From NCBI GenBank assembly GCA_023627715.1, contig JAMAHW010000066.1:1-64000 (forward strand): a DNA stretch of 64,000 nt, read 5' to 3'. Shown here piece after piece: positions 21,523 to 33,521 of this stretch. How positions within the stretch are numbered: position 1 is the first letter of the stretch; each line of letters begins with the position of its first letter. The DNA is from Periconia sp. R9002. Taxonomy: Eukaryota > Ascomycota > Dothideomycetes > Pleosporales > Periconiaceae. The notes beneath the pieces are model-generated. The model was given only the letters and a program-made list of their open reading frames with translations, made no database searches and was not told where the DNA came from. Position numbers and translations under genes: made by a program.

Positions 21523-24500
21523 TGTTGGGTGGATGCGTCTTCTGTAGTAGTGGACTGCTGATGGGAGATGGAAGGTTGGCCAGCAAGGGTGAGTGGACCG
21601 TGGACGGAGGGCGTTTTGGGAGAATAGGGTGGTGGATGAGGTGTCAGAGAGGATGGTTGGATGTGCTTGACCTTGATCTGGACTGACCATGACGGTCGGG
21701 GGCGAAGTCGAGTTACTTAAGTTATGAGCCATGGACAGAGAGAGTGAATGAGCAGATGCAGGTTGGATTGTCTGGCCCCCAGGCGTCGCAGGGTCGCAGG
21801 GTCGCCAGGGCACGGTGACGGACGAGCCACTCAGTCTCCAGACTCAAAGCCCCCCTTGGTCAGGCTCAGGCTTGCATGCTTTACCAGTTGGGTACAGTCG
21901 CTAACACTACAGAATTTTTTTCTTTCTTCTGGAGATGGAAATGGACATGGAGGGCAGTGGGTGGCTAACCGCATGCTGCCCAGTGTGGTGGTGGCATAGC
22001 ATCTGGCATGGGGCAGAGCAGAGCATAGCAGAGCATAGGTGCATGGCATGGCATGACATGGCTGGTTGGCATGGCCGCCGGTATGAGGGAGGGGACAGGA
22101 GGCTACAGTGCAGAGGGTACGGTGAATCAGAAGGGCGCTAGGAAAATAACAAAGAGGGGAGGGCTTTAGCGGTGCAGTGGTCCATTTGCGCGGCCGCCTC
22201 GATCGCGCGCCCCGACCGCATCGTTCTGAGAGTAAAGGTCTGAAGGCCACGCTGGGTTGCGGTGAGAGGGAACGCCCATGGCTGCACGGCACCCACTCTT
22301 TCTGCGTCGCTCGCAGGGGGGCCCCGGCGCATCCTCACCCCAAGAGCGGACAGGCCAGGCCGTGGTCGGCGAGTAACAGCCCAGCACGCCAGAGCCTCCA
22401 CCCTCACGCCCACGCCCAATCTGGTCATGTTAAGCGGATTGGGGGTTTGCGCCCACCTAGACCAGACATACCACACCACATCTCTCCATCTGTATCTAGG
22501 TAGGTACGCTGTATCTGTATGATGAATGTGAAAAGATGCACACCCATCTGCTTTGGTGTTGCAAGTTGATTCCGCCATTTCCTAGGAGATTGCATTCCTT
22601 CTTCCCGCATGTGCTGTCGATGCATTGACCGTGTACTTCACAATCTACCTACACACTTGGTACCTCGGTGCCAGTACCACTGTACAATCCATTCCCCCCA
22701 CTCACTCGCCAGGAGGCTATCTGCAGCAAACAAGAAGGTATCGGCGGACTTGAGCAATCCAATTGCTAACAGCCTCAATCCTGTCCAAAACCAACCCTCA
22801 TCACCGTTACATCGCCAGCAATCTTCCGTCATCGTAACAACAACAATAATGATAATAATAATATCTAATAACAAGAATCGCACCAACTTTTTTTCTTCTC
22901 CCCACGGCAGTACATGTCACGGTAACTAAGTATGCAAGCGTGGCTGGTGACGTCGAGGCGGTGCAGCCCTCTCCAGCTCGCTGATTCGCCGGGTGGCGCT
23001 CCTTCGGGTTCCCAAAATATCCTCGGTGCATGCTGCCCCTCCCCGTTTCGGGTAGTCGCTTCTTCTTTTTTCTTCGTATCCATGTATTGGTTAGTCCCGA
23101 AGCGGCCTGGCGGCTTTCCTCTGTAGACAGTCGGTAGGCTGTAGACAAGCGATCATGTCTTCTGCCACCGCTCCATGGCTCTGCCCGCCGTCAAGGTCAC
23201 GGCCAAGGCCACGGTCAAGCTTCTGACCACACCGTGTTTCTCGAACCTAACCCCCCCGCTCACCGCGATGCAATGCAATATAGCCACAGCGCCCGTGTGT
23301 GGATCGGTACTCCCCGTCTGCGTCTCGGGTCTACATAGGTATGACTAACATCCAGCACGTTGCAACAGAGGTCGAGCAAGTTACATAGCGATGCACTGGC
23401 AGGCACACGACGTGCGTCATGTCTGCCCGCCTCACCGCCGACTGCAGGCAGCACCGCGAGGCTTTGGACTGCAAAAGGGCGGGATCGAGACATGCGCACA
23501 AATGCACCTGCTTCCGCATTCCGCAGCCTGATCCACCTCCATCTCGTCTGTCGCCCGCACACGTAGCATGGATACACTATACACTACACACTTACCTACC
23601 TAGCCCGTTCGCTTGCTAAAGAAACTTCACGTCATGCCACTCTCGAGCCCACCGCAACATTCCATTCCCCAGACGGTGAACCAACCGTTGCAGCCATTCC
23701 ACCAATTTCACCGGTCGCGAACCAGGGACCAGTGCTGAGGCGTGCGCGCTCCATGGCTGCTCATTGCTGGCCTACCCTCGCTGATTCGCCCAGAGCCTCA
23801 AATGACCCTCTTTACACGTCGCTCGCCGTCGCCGTCCTCGCTTGTTTCAACCTCGTCGAGAATCCGTATCCTCGTGTGGGGGTTGTGGTACCTTCCCATC
23901 TCTGCCTGAGCAAGCAGGCCTGCCTCCCTACTCGCCAGCGCCTGTAATGGATCAGAAAAAAAAGTCCGTTGGGTCGTGTTGTAATTGTTCGACATGTCCG
24001 CAGCATGTGCTTATTGTAGCGTGGCATCCGTAAGACTCGGGCTTTTCGTCCCGCGTCGATGCGCAGCCGGGGTAGTCATGCCCTCCACCGCACTCAGTAG
24101 ACCTTCTCGTGTCCCTGAATCCGATGTCTTGGTAAAGGGCGGCCGGCGAAGCGTGAGCAGCACGCCCACGAGCCCCAACCGTAGAGGGCTCATCCTATCA
24201 CGCGCCGCCCTGACCCTCCTTGTGCGCTATAACCCGGTCACGGTGGCGCACGACTATTGCCTGCGTTACTTGCTGCGCTCTATGTACAGTAGTCTATGTG
24301 TCGCCGAACGGCCTACAAGACATGATAATGTAACGCCTCTCTCCAACGCAGTGGTGTTCCAGTTCGGAATCCATCATCCATCGTGGCCAGGTCGAGAATC
24401 TAGATGAGATCATGGAAGATCATGGAAGAGAGCCATGGTTGGCTGCGTCAGATGGCAAGGCTCTTCACTTCCCCAACTTTCCATCACACATGATGATGAT

Positions 24501-27500
24501 AATGAGATCGCGGCCGCCTTGCGGAAGCTTGGCCCCCTCCGCCTAGCTCGTGCGGGGAGCGATGGCTTGTATTTAGCAACGGCTCCCTCGCCCATGGCTC
24601 GTAGCTGGAAGCATCCTCCAATCTCTATTGCGCAAACAAAGCCTTCCCGAGCACGCCACCTGCGATTGGCCTGCCTTCGGACTCGTCTGTGGGGTAGTCG
24701 AGAACTGGATAGACCAGAGTGTCCAGATGCGCGACAACATCCTCCATGTTGGTCGACTACCAACTAGTGAAAAACAGCCTAGCCGGGATGAAGCGAATGC
24801 GATGGCAACATATTCAAGATGCCCTATTTTGGCTTTGCAGCAGCCTTTGTTTTCGGGTCATTTTACTTTGAATTGCAAGGCGGGCCTCGAATGACCCTAG
24901 AGTTGCTCTAGTCTACAATCCAGCGCCTAAATTAGTATCTGCGAGAGTTCGGTACATGTTGGAGAGCTTATCTGGTCGCCGTCGGATCAGCATGTGGATT
25001 CTCCGAACAATGTCTTACATTGGTGTTTAGTGCGTTCCAAGTTACAGTTTCAATGCTGAGTTAATTAGCATGGAAACCAGTGCCAACAGACCACTAGGCA
25101 AAAGTTTGGAAGCAGCACATGGAATGAGTGATGGCTCTTGCCATCGTGTTGACTCATTCGGGCTATGCCTCTCGCGGTTAGCGCAAACGCACCGCCACAG
25201 GGCTCGTATCGGGCGCTAATAATAGTTGGGGAACTCGTGGCACCCTCGCCCCGTGATCGCTTGGGACAAACGTCATGATAAGATCATTACTTTTGCACGG
25301 CCACAAGCGCCAAATGGGAACAGACCCTGCGGATCTATCCTTGCCCTTGCTTTTTGTTATGGGCAAGGGGGTCGACAAAAGAGGGTGGTAGCATCGTCAC
25401 CCCCTGGCCCCGTCTCGTCGCGTTGGGCATGGAATGCGGAACAACAACGTGGACACCCCGACCTTATCAACAAGAAACTCGAGACAAATAAAATAAACAT
25501 CAATTAATCCCTCCATCCATCCACCAACCAAGCGAAGCAAGCCGCCCACCCCACCTCGAACGCAGGTTGTCGTCGGCTGGGCCGAGGGTGGGTGCGAGCA
25601 CGTCGTGTTCTGACCGGAAACCGAAGATTATCGTCTTTATGCACGACCGTGTCTCGTCTCTGTATAGCAAAGTAGCACTTTTGCATTCTGATTGGCGAGC
25701 TTGGACAATTTCTTTTCAACCCATTTCTTCCATTGCAATTATTCCACGGACTTTCTTCGCGGGCGGGTTGGTAGCCGAGTCCTTGAGTCCTGATGAGCAG
25801 TGTCAATCTTAAGCGTAAGATCGGCCACACATTCCACCGCTGACCCGGACCACTTCCACCTCTCAGAGTCTCCACCCTTTCCACCCCAGGGCCCAACGTG
25901 TCCAAACTCAGACCCCACGAATCGTACCGCCGAACCAGTTTCCTGCCCCATGGGCTCATCGGTCAACCGGGAGAATTATTCATCCTCATTGTACCTGTGA
26001 ATGGCCCGTTGTACTAACAGGCGGATGAATAGGACTGAGACATGTGCCCGTTTGCTTGCGTGAGAAGGAGAAAAAAAGGGGGACCGGCATAGGGCCATGA
26101 ACCCTGCCTGCCTATTGCCAACGCATATCTCGTCTCTGGCGCTTCGCATCATTCTCATCAAAGAGAGGCAGAGTGTGGTTTCGTCTTGTTGGCGTCTGTT
26201 GGCTGTTCGGGTGGCTCCCTCGCCGCGCTCAAGAGTCTCACTTTGGCTCCGGTTTTTGGAGACCTTTCTGTTGCCACTCGGAACCTCCCGCTTTCCTTCC
26301 GCGTCTCGGACCACCTGGAAAGATTGGAATTGAACCGTTGGGTGCGGAAGCACTCCATCCTAGCAGCAACAAGGTGTATTAGAACAAACAGTGAAACGGC
26401 GCGTAAAGTCCACGTTGGCCAGACCCGGATCCCAAAAAGGAATCCTCTGGTGTAAGAAGATACGAGGCGTGCATGGCTTGAGCATGCATTTGCTAATACA
26501 TACTACTACCTACATACAAAAAGGGATTGCATGGATAGGGACACCTCTGTAGGGACAAGCGATCAGAGGTGTGTGTGTGCACTGTGTGGATAGAAGACTG
26601 GAACGGCCCCAAAAGCCACTGTGACGGGATCCTTGTGAAAGCCTACCCTCAGCACTTTAACGCCCGCACGCTTTTTCTCGAACACGTCCTAATGATCGTC
26701 TCACCAAGCGACAAGAAATTTCAGTTCCAGTCTCGCGGGCCTGGAACCCCCCAAGCCCATTTTCCTTTTTCTCTCCCTTCTCCTTTTTCGGATTACTGAT
26801 TTCGATCTCTGCCCTGTTCCCACACGGCCGGGGCGAGCATGTCGCCTTACGATGCAAATGCAATCCTTCTCACCCTAAATCACGTACATGTACAGCTCTC
26901 CCATGCAGTATACCCCACCACGGGTCCTATCTTTGGAAACCCATATATGCACTGCCCGCTGTGTACCTGTCCCAAGCATGCGGACGGCCAGCCCCAACCT
27001 ACGAGCTGTCAAACAGCTTAACATCACCCCAGCGTCGATTCTCTCGCTTCACCTTGTCATCTGGAATTCTGTAAATGTAAGGTACATACTGCACAGTGTG
27101 TGTGTGTGACACGTGGGTGTAACCATTCCACAACGTCCCACCTAGACTACAGATACACTACCCGAATACGATCACACACACACATATAGACACAAATAGT
27201 TGCCGGAAAATCCCACCACATCACGGCCCCTTACTTCCCGAACATCGAGCATGGGGAGTTTATTTGGTGCCTGGGCTATTCTACGGTCTAGACCCCCCGT
27301 GTGTGAGAAGGATATGGTTTTTGTTATTGTGCCGTTGCGGCTCCAAAATGGTGTTTGTGCTTCCTCCACACCCACCCACACACACCCACATAATTTATCC
27401 TCAAAACTCGGCGCGGTTGCTTTCAACATGTAAAAGCCTGATCCATACCCATTGCATACCCCCTATGTCACCTACTTAGTCGAAACCACGCAATATACAC

Positions 27501-29724
27501 CACACGACTCGAAGCGCTGGATCCGGGATCCCTAGGCAAGCGGCAGGCAGCAAGCAAGCGTAGAGAGAGAAAGAACAGAACCTTCAAGTGACTATTGAAA
27601 AAACCATCCTGTGCCGCAGCACCAGCGGCAGAGAGAAAGAAAGAAGAACATCGTACGATTTTTTTGGTCTCTTCATTCGCTAGCAAAAATGGCGTGGCAG
27701 CGATAGCGATATTGGGATAGGGAGTCACTTAGCGGTATCTATCTCACTTAGTGTGTTTCTCCGGTTGAATCGACTGTTTTCCCACGTGGACCGTTTTTCA
27801 TTTCTTCTTCTCCTCGAGCGATGAAAAACGACTGAGGTACTGTACAGACTGCCTTCTCGCACCTTGATAGGCCGGCGAGGAAGCGAAAGGGCAAGGAAAA
27901 GAAAAGAAAGTACATACCACACCCTTGGATAGCCCTTTTTGACTTCACTGACTCCGCTTGAGATCGATCGCGTACGGCGTACGCTAGGCTACTTTACCAC
28001 AGCCACCAAAGTCTTAACCTTATTTCTCTCGCTTTCTCTTTTGCCCGCCTTCTCCAGCACTCTCCCCCCCACTCCACTCCCCACTCTACACGTGTGTCGT
28101 GCCATTTACACTCTGACACTCGACTCGTACTCTTCCCCCACCTCCATCGGGCACGCCGTTAGCTAACAGCCTGGCGAAACCCAGACACACGGCACGCTTC
28201 CTCACCCTCAAACCTTAAACACCACAAATGGAGAGAACCACCCAACGCTTGCGGCGTTTCTTTCTTTTTCCTCCGACTCTGCAATTTCGGCCTCGCCTAA
28301 TTATTTGGCCTTGTACGACTATTGAACATTCGTGTCGACCGTGATGGACATGACATGGCATGAGGGATGCACGATCAAGAAAACTCGTCTGATCAATGGG
28401 ACTGGATGGCGGGATGCAGGACGCCCCAATGCGGTCTAGCGTGATGTGCTTCTCAGTGCAGCCCAGCCCCGTCCAAAACCCGACTCACTGGCATTGGCGC
28501 ACCCGACGCTGTGATTCCCGCCTCTGCCCCGCTTGGATGGCGGCGTGCGCGCTAGGCTGCTTTGGGGGTCCACGGGCTAGATCGCGATAGATTGTTTTGA
28601 AGCTTTGCGTTGCGGGAGATGGACAGAGGGTGCATATTTCATGGGTAGAGAGATTGTTTTAGGCGATGCCGATGATGCATTCTGTTCATGGTGGGTGGGT
28701 GGTTGGAATGGGAATATACAGTATCTATGCATGCTGCAACGATGAACCCTCCTCTTCTACTGACTGACACGAGAGAGTCTCTCTACACATCAATAGGTAA
28801 TGTGTGTGAGGCGTTCCCCCCCAGTCAGTCATGTGAAGCCCTGCTGTTCATCACCATCTCGATCGTGATAACCTTACCGTCAATTCCCTCCTTCTCGTCA
28901 AGTGTCAAGTGACAACGGGAAAGGGACAAAAGCATGGCGAGGCCATCCATGTCTCGCGTCCACCCTCCTCCATCCACCCATCACCGGCTGGTACCGCACA
29001 CCCTCCTCCAGAAAAAAACTCCCCGAGATTTACCAGACCAAACACACCAAAAAGCATGACATGACACAACAATCACAAATAAAGAAAACAGCCCATCAAA
29101 TCCAGAACCAACTCTCCTCGCCCATTCGGGACGCCCCGCGTTCGTCTAGCGCGTCAATCCCCCCCTCCCTTCATCCCAGCCTGATTTTGATCTGTGACTG
29201 ATCGCCCTTTCGTTCCCGCTTTTTCAACACGAGGCTGTCCTGTCCTGTCTGCCGGTCGGCCCTCCCTCCGGCCGCCCACCCGCACCGGACCAACCCCGTC
29301 CCTCCCATCCATCCATTCACACACCCTGCACACACACACATACGCACACATCACGAGGCTGCTGCGCGCAGCAGAAAAATCGAACGAGAATCCTCGTAAG
29401 TATACAAACGAAACGAAAAAAAAAAGCCGAATCCGATCCGATCCAAAAAAGGGAATAATAATAAAAAAAGAAAAAAAAATAGATTCTCGGAAAGATTGGC
29501 AGGAAGCCCATGGATGGATTGCGTGCAGCGAGTGTCCCGCTCCCGTCTCCCCGCCTAGAAAAATAATGGCCCTTGGTAAAAGGTAAGGTAAGGGTAGGGT
29601 GGTTGGTTGGTTAGTGGTCTGGGTCGAAACACACCAAACCAACCACCCTTACCCTTACCCACTTCCCTCTCTCTCTCTCTCTCTGTATGAAAGCTACACT
29701 ACACTACGAAACCAACAAACAACA

Positions 29725-29748
29725 CCCCCCCCCCCCCCCCCCCCCCCC
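29725..29748 (+). repeat. 24-base poly-C tract
   Basis: An uninterrupted run of 24 cytosines, flanked by ACA and by ACATC. A run this long can form an i-motif or, on the other strand, G-quadruplexes. Its exact length may be a sequencing or assembly estimate. Confidence 0.9.
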
Positions 29749-29949
29749 ACATCATGTTCGAGACCGGTCCGTCCGTCTGTCTGTCATTCCCATCCCGTTT
29801 GTCGTTGGTCGTTGTCCTCGGAGAAAGGGGAGGGGTGAGGGGTGTGCGTTTTACTTCTCTCTCTCTCTCTCTCACATTTCTCTCTCACACACAACACACA
29901 TGCTCCAGAGGTAACTTATGTGCACTTGTGCTTCGACTAATCGCCTATT

Positions 29950-29985
29950 CCCTCCCTCCCTCCCTCCCTCCCTCCCTCTCTCCCC
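29950..29985 (+). repeat. (CCCT)n tract with G-quadruplex potential on the minus strand
   Basis: Seven to eight CCCT units. The complementary strand reads (AGGG)n, which meets the four-tract G3 rule for an intramolecular quadruplex several times over. It lies 200 bp from the poly-C tract and 100 bp from a CT microsatellite. Confidence 0.85.
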
Positions 29986-31065
29986 TTGTCTTCGCTACTT
30001 GCATGCCACTTGCATGCTACTTGCCTGCTCGGCCCGTCTTTTTAGTTTGGTTCGGTTTCGATTTCTTGACGGACAGGGTGAGACCCTTAAATGAGCCCGT
30101 CCCTGCCGGCCCGGTAGATGATTTTCTGTGGAAGTTACTGGGGAGATCCTTGGTGAAAGGGTTTGGATGCGGGTTGGGTTGAGTCGGGTTGGGTTGGGAT
30201 GAGAGACCCTTTTCCCTAGGTGGTTCTTCTTCTTCTTGTTTTGGGTTTTCATTTCGCGGCGCGTTGGGTTGAAGCGTTTTGCTTTGTTGTAGTTTGGTTG
30301 AGAGGGGAGGCATGTGTAGTGTTAGTGCAGCTACATATGTAAGTGTAGTTGTAGTGTACTGTACTGTAGTTTCCAACTCGCAACGCAATGCAAGGAGATC
30401 CTTGGGTCTACCTACCTCTACTTCTCAACACACTCATACTTTCAATGTTTCTTTTCCTTTCTTTGGCCTTTCATCACAGTGATACTTCCATCTTCCCCTT
30501 TCTCGTGCGCGATTCATTCAGTTTTTATTTCTCTCTTCTTCTCTTTTCTCCACCTTTCTCGTTTAGAGGGGGAAAAACAACGGGGGGATCTATCCCATCC
30601 CATCCCTTTCCTTATGATACAAGTCCTTGCACGTCCAGACAACTCAGGCATCCAAAAAACATCTTCATAATGAACACAGAGAAGAAACGAAGTGGAAGGA
30701 AAGAGCAAACCCCCAAATCGGCAGCAGTCCAGATCAGATCGAGGGGGAGGGGAGAGGGAAATCTAAACTAACAAACGTACATGTACATGTCTCTCACCCT
30801 CTCGTAGTCGATCAGTCAGTCGGTCAGGTCCAAAAAATTACATTCGTTAACTACCCATATTTTTATGTTGTTGTTACGGGTTTGATTTACATCGTGTGTT
30901 AAGCGGGAGTAGTGACATATCAACAACTTACCCCTCCCCTCTTTTCCCACACTACACACAGACACGTAGAGTAAACTGTAGTAAATTAGGCTTATATAGG
31001 TAGGTAGGTACAACGCGGAATAATTACTCTATATGTAAAATATAAATATATGAATATATAAATTT

Positions 31066-31089
31066 GACTGGACTGGACTGGACTGGATT
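31066..31089 (+). repeat. Pentanucleotide microsatellite (GACTG)n
   Basis: Four to five GACTG units, the last one changed to GATTG, in AT-rich DNA. Next to it, at about 31,147, lies a TGTAC repeat of similar length. Confidence 0.85.
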
Positions 31090-33521
31090 GAACAACTATA
31101 TATTTATCTAGACGTATGGGGTGGAAATGTGCGAAGGTGGAGGTGTATGTACTGTACTGTACTGTGCTGTATATAGCGAAGAGGAGAGGAGGGAAAGGGG
31201 AATACGTGCTCCCTAGAGGCGGTGCGTTTTTTTACGCTCTGGCTAGATCGTTCCTGGTAACCTACATACCTCGTAACCACGGAAAAGGGTGGTGGTGGTG
31301 ACATATCAATCTCACAGCATTAACGATCCTGCCCTCCCACCTTCTCTCTCTACCTACGGTGCGGTACCGAAATCGTACCAAATAATCAGGCGAGGGATAT
31401 CAAGTGATTGGGTGCACATCTTTGCTGTGATTTCTTTGAGGGGATGGAAGGAAGATGGGGGGTTTTTTTTTGGTGCATGGTACGCTAGAGGCTTGTAAAG
31501 GGTCTCGACTCTCTCGGTCTACGTGTGGTTTTTGTTTGGTAGCGGGGGCTTGTGAGGGTGAGGCCACTTTTTTCTTTCGTGTTTTGTATTTTAGGGGTTG
31601 TGTTTTGTGGGGGGTGGGTGGACGGATGGGCGAGCGGGCGAGCGGACCATGGGCAGGGAAGGAAGAGGGGAGGGAAGGGGGGTTTTCATTTGGATTGGGC
31701 GAGTGGGTGGGGGGTTTAGGTAGGTAGGTTGGTAGGTATCACTTCTCATGGAAATGGCGCGAGGCTGTTGATTTTTTTTGCTTGCGCTGTGCGAAACGTT
31801 TCCTTGGACGAGAAATTGCATACGTACCGGTCAAGAATACTTGGCAAGGAGGATGAGGATTGAGAAAAAGGGGGTTAGATGAGATTGATGCGTGTGCGCG
31901 CGGGAAAAAGTAAAGAAATCGATGATTCATCAACAAAAGCAAATATGGGAGTTTCAATAATGCCATGAGACATTCGCTCATTTGAGAAGTCGGTCCTGCG
32001 TTAAACCGGACTCCCTCCACCTCCACAACTTTCTCCGGGGCGCGCGTCGCAGAGAGAGGAGGAAAGAAAGGAAAGAAAGCAGAAAATCGCATGAGCCAAA
32101 GGGTTCTAGACAAACGACACAACAAATTTGGCCAAGCCAATCCAGGCCAGGCATTTCAGAGCAAAAAAGATCATGCCCCTCTTCCCTCTCTCGTCGTCCC
32201 TCGTCAACCCATGTCGATCCCGAACCTGCAGGCTGCCCTAAAAAAGGCAAATCTCGGTGTGGAGGCATCTTTGTAATACATGGACTGTATGCATGTACGT
32301 GTACGCGGTATATGCAATTCATGCATGCAGGTTACATGGCAGTACGTGCTTTCCCTTGATTGATCGCCGAACACCCCTCTATCTCCTCTCTTTCTCTCTC
32401 TTGTTTTGTTATGAGGCTCTAACACGCCACCCTCTTTTGTTCTCATTGCTGTTGGGTTGAATGGCGCGCGCCCGAGAGCGAGCGAGCGAGCACTCCATGC
32501 GTCTCTTCTTGAGACATGAGGCTTGATCTGGACGATGTGAGGGCTCGATGAGAGGTTGATGAGCTTCGGCTTGAAATTAAACATGGTGTAAAAGGCTGGA
32601 GCCCCGTTCAATAGATGTTGCGGTCCAAGTGGTTTGTGTACATCAAGTCTGTGTTGCGCTGCTGCCTTGCGTGGTACCATAGCACAGTGGGAATCTCGCG
32701 ACACGCGTCATTCCTCACCCCATCTCTCACACCCTCAACTCGGGACTTTGGAAACCAGCGAGAAATCACCGAACTTCGCGATCGAGAGGGACATGTAGTT
32801 GAAGTAGAGTTGAGTGATTGCCCTCGAGGACGGAGTAGTTTCTGCTTCTGTACTAGTGTTCTTCTCCTAGCCGGTCGGGTGGCCCACTGCTCTTGTCATC
32901 ATCGTCGACACCGCAACGTAGTCCCCAAACGTCGTGAATCTCACCCTCAGCTTATGGACGGCGGCGGTGATGGTGGTACGCCTGAACATGCGTTCGCAGC
33001 CTTGATAACGTGATCTCTGATGTACTCGCCCTTTTTCAATTCTTACATGTCCACTTCGTGTTAATGCGCTATTTCGAGACAGAGATGGCTTTCTCCGGGG
33101 CGAAGTAAGGTCGTCGTGTTCGTCTCGGTACCCTCGGGCTGTGTAACAAGTCAGCGTGACATCGCCTCCAACGCTCGCTCGTAACAATTCCATAGCCATA
33201 GAATTTCTCAGAAAGAGAATTCCAGGATACGGATTCATCTCTAAGATTAGCACTCATTTAGTTTATCGTTATGGCGTGCACGAAACAAACTGCGATGGCG
33301 AATGTGATGTTCCTAGAAGGGGTAGCTGACTGGTCAAGGAGGAATCCGGCGGTGGCTATGCTGTGCCTCCCGTGTCCGCAGCGCTACGTGTTAATAACGA
33401 CCACGATGTGTAGGGCGAGCCTCAAACTCCAGGCCACACTGAGAACAAGAGATCCCTACACGATCGCGAAGAGCGAGCTCAGGAACATTCTGCTGATTTG
33501 AATTTTGCGGGCAATAATCAA

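Larger units (their letters stand above)
21006..33270. other. About 12.3-kb gene-free stretch upstream of the C2H2 gene
   Basis: No stretch reads as a recognisable protein, spliced or not, and no tRNA or rRNA is seen. Frames longer than 100 codons here have skewed composition driven by simple repeats. The stretch carries AGGT repeats (21,502-21,522), GCATG-rich DNA (about 22,005-22,070), CT, CA and CCCT tracts (29,300-30,000), a 24-base C run (29,725) and GACTG repeats (31,066). The 3' edge meets the 5' end of the HET gene. It could be an extended regulatory region or hold unrecognised noncoding transcripts. Confidence 0.55.

Noticed and set aside
22138..22578. Long minus-strand frame and overlapping plus-strand frames in the 21-33 kb desert
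   Set aside because: Compositions are skewed (Arg, Pro, Ser, His), both strands are open at once from GC-rich DNA, no family motif is seen and no splice-joined continuation is found.
25504..25959. 151-codon minus-strand frame
   Set aside because: No recognisable motif; Arg/Trp/Pro-rich composition typical of noncoding GC-rich DNA; overlaps equally open frames on the other strand.
33271..33300. Start MACTKQTA resembling the histone H3 tail (MARTKQTA)
   Set aside because: Only seven of eight residues match and the sequence then diverges completely. No H3 globular domain follows in any frame. Treated as chance, or as a short HET first exon.
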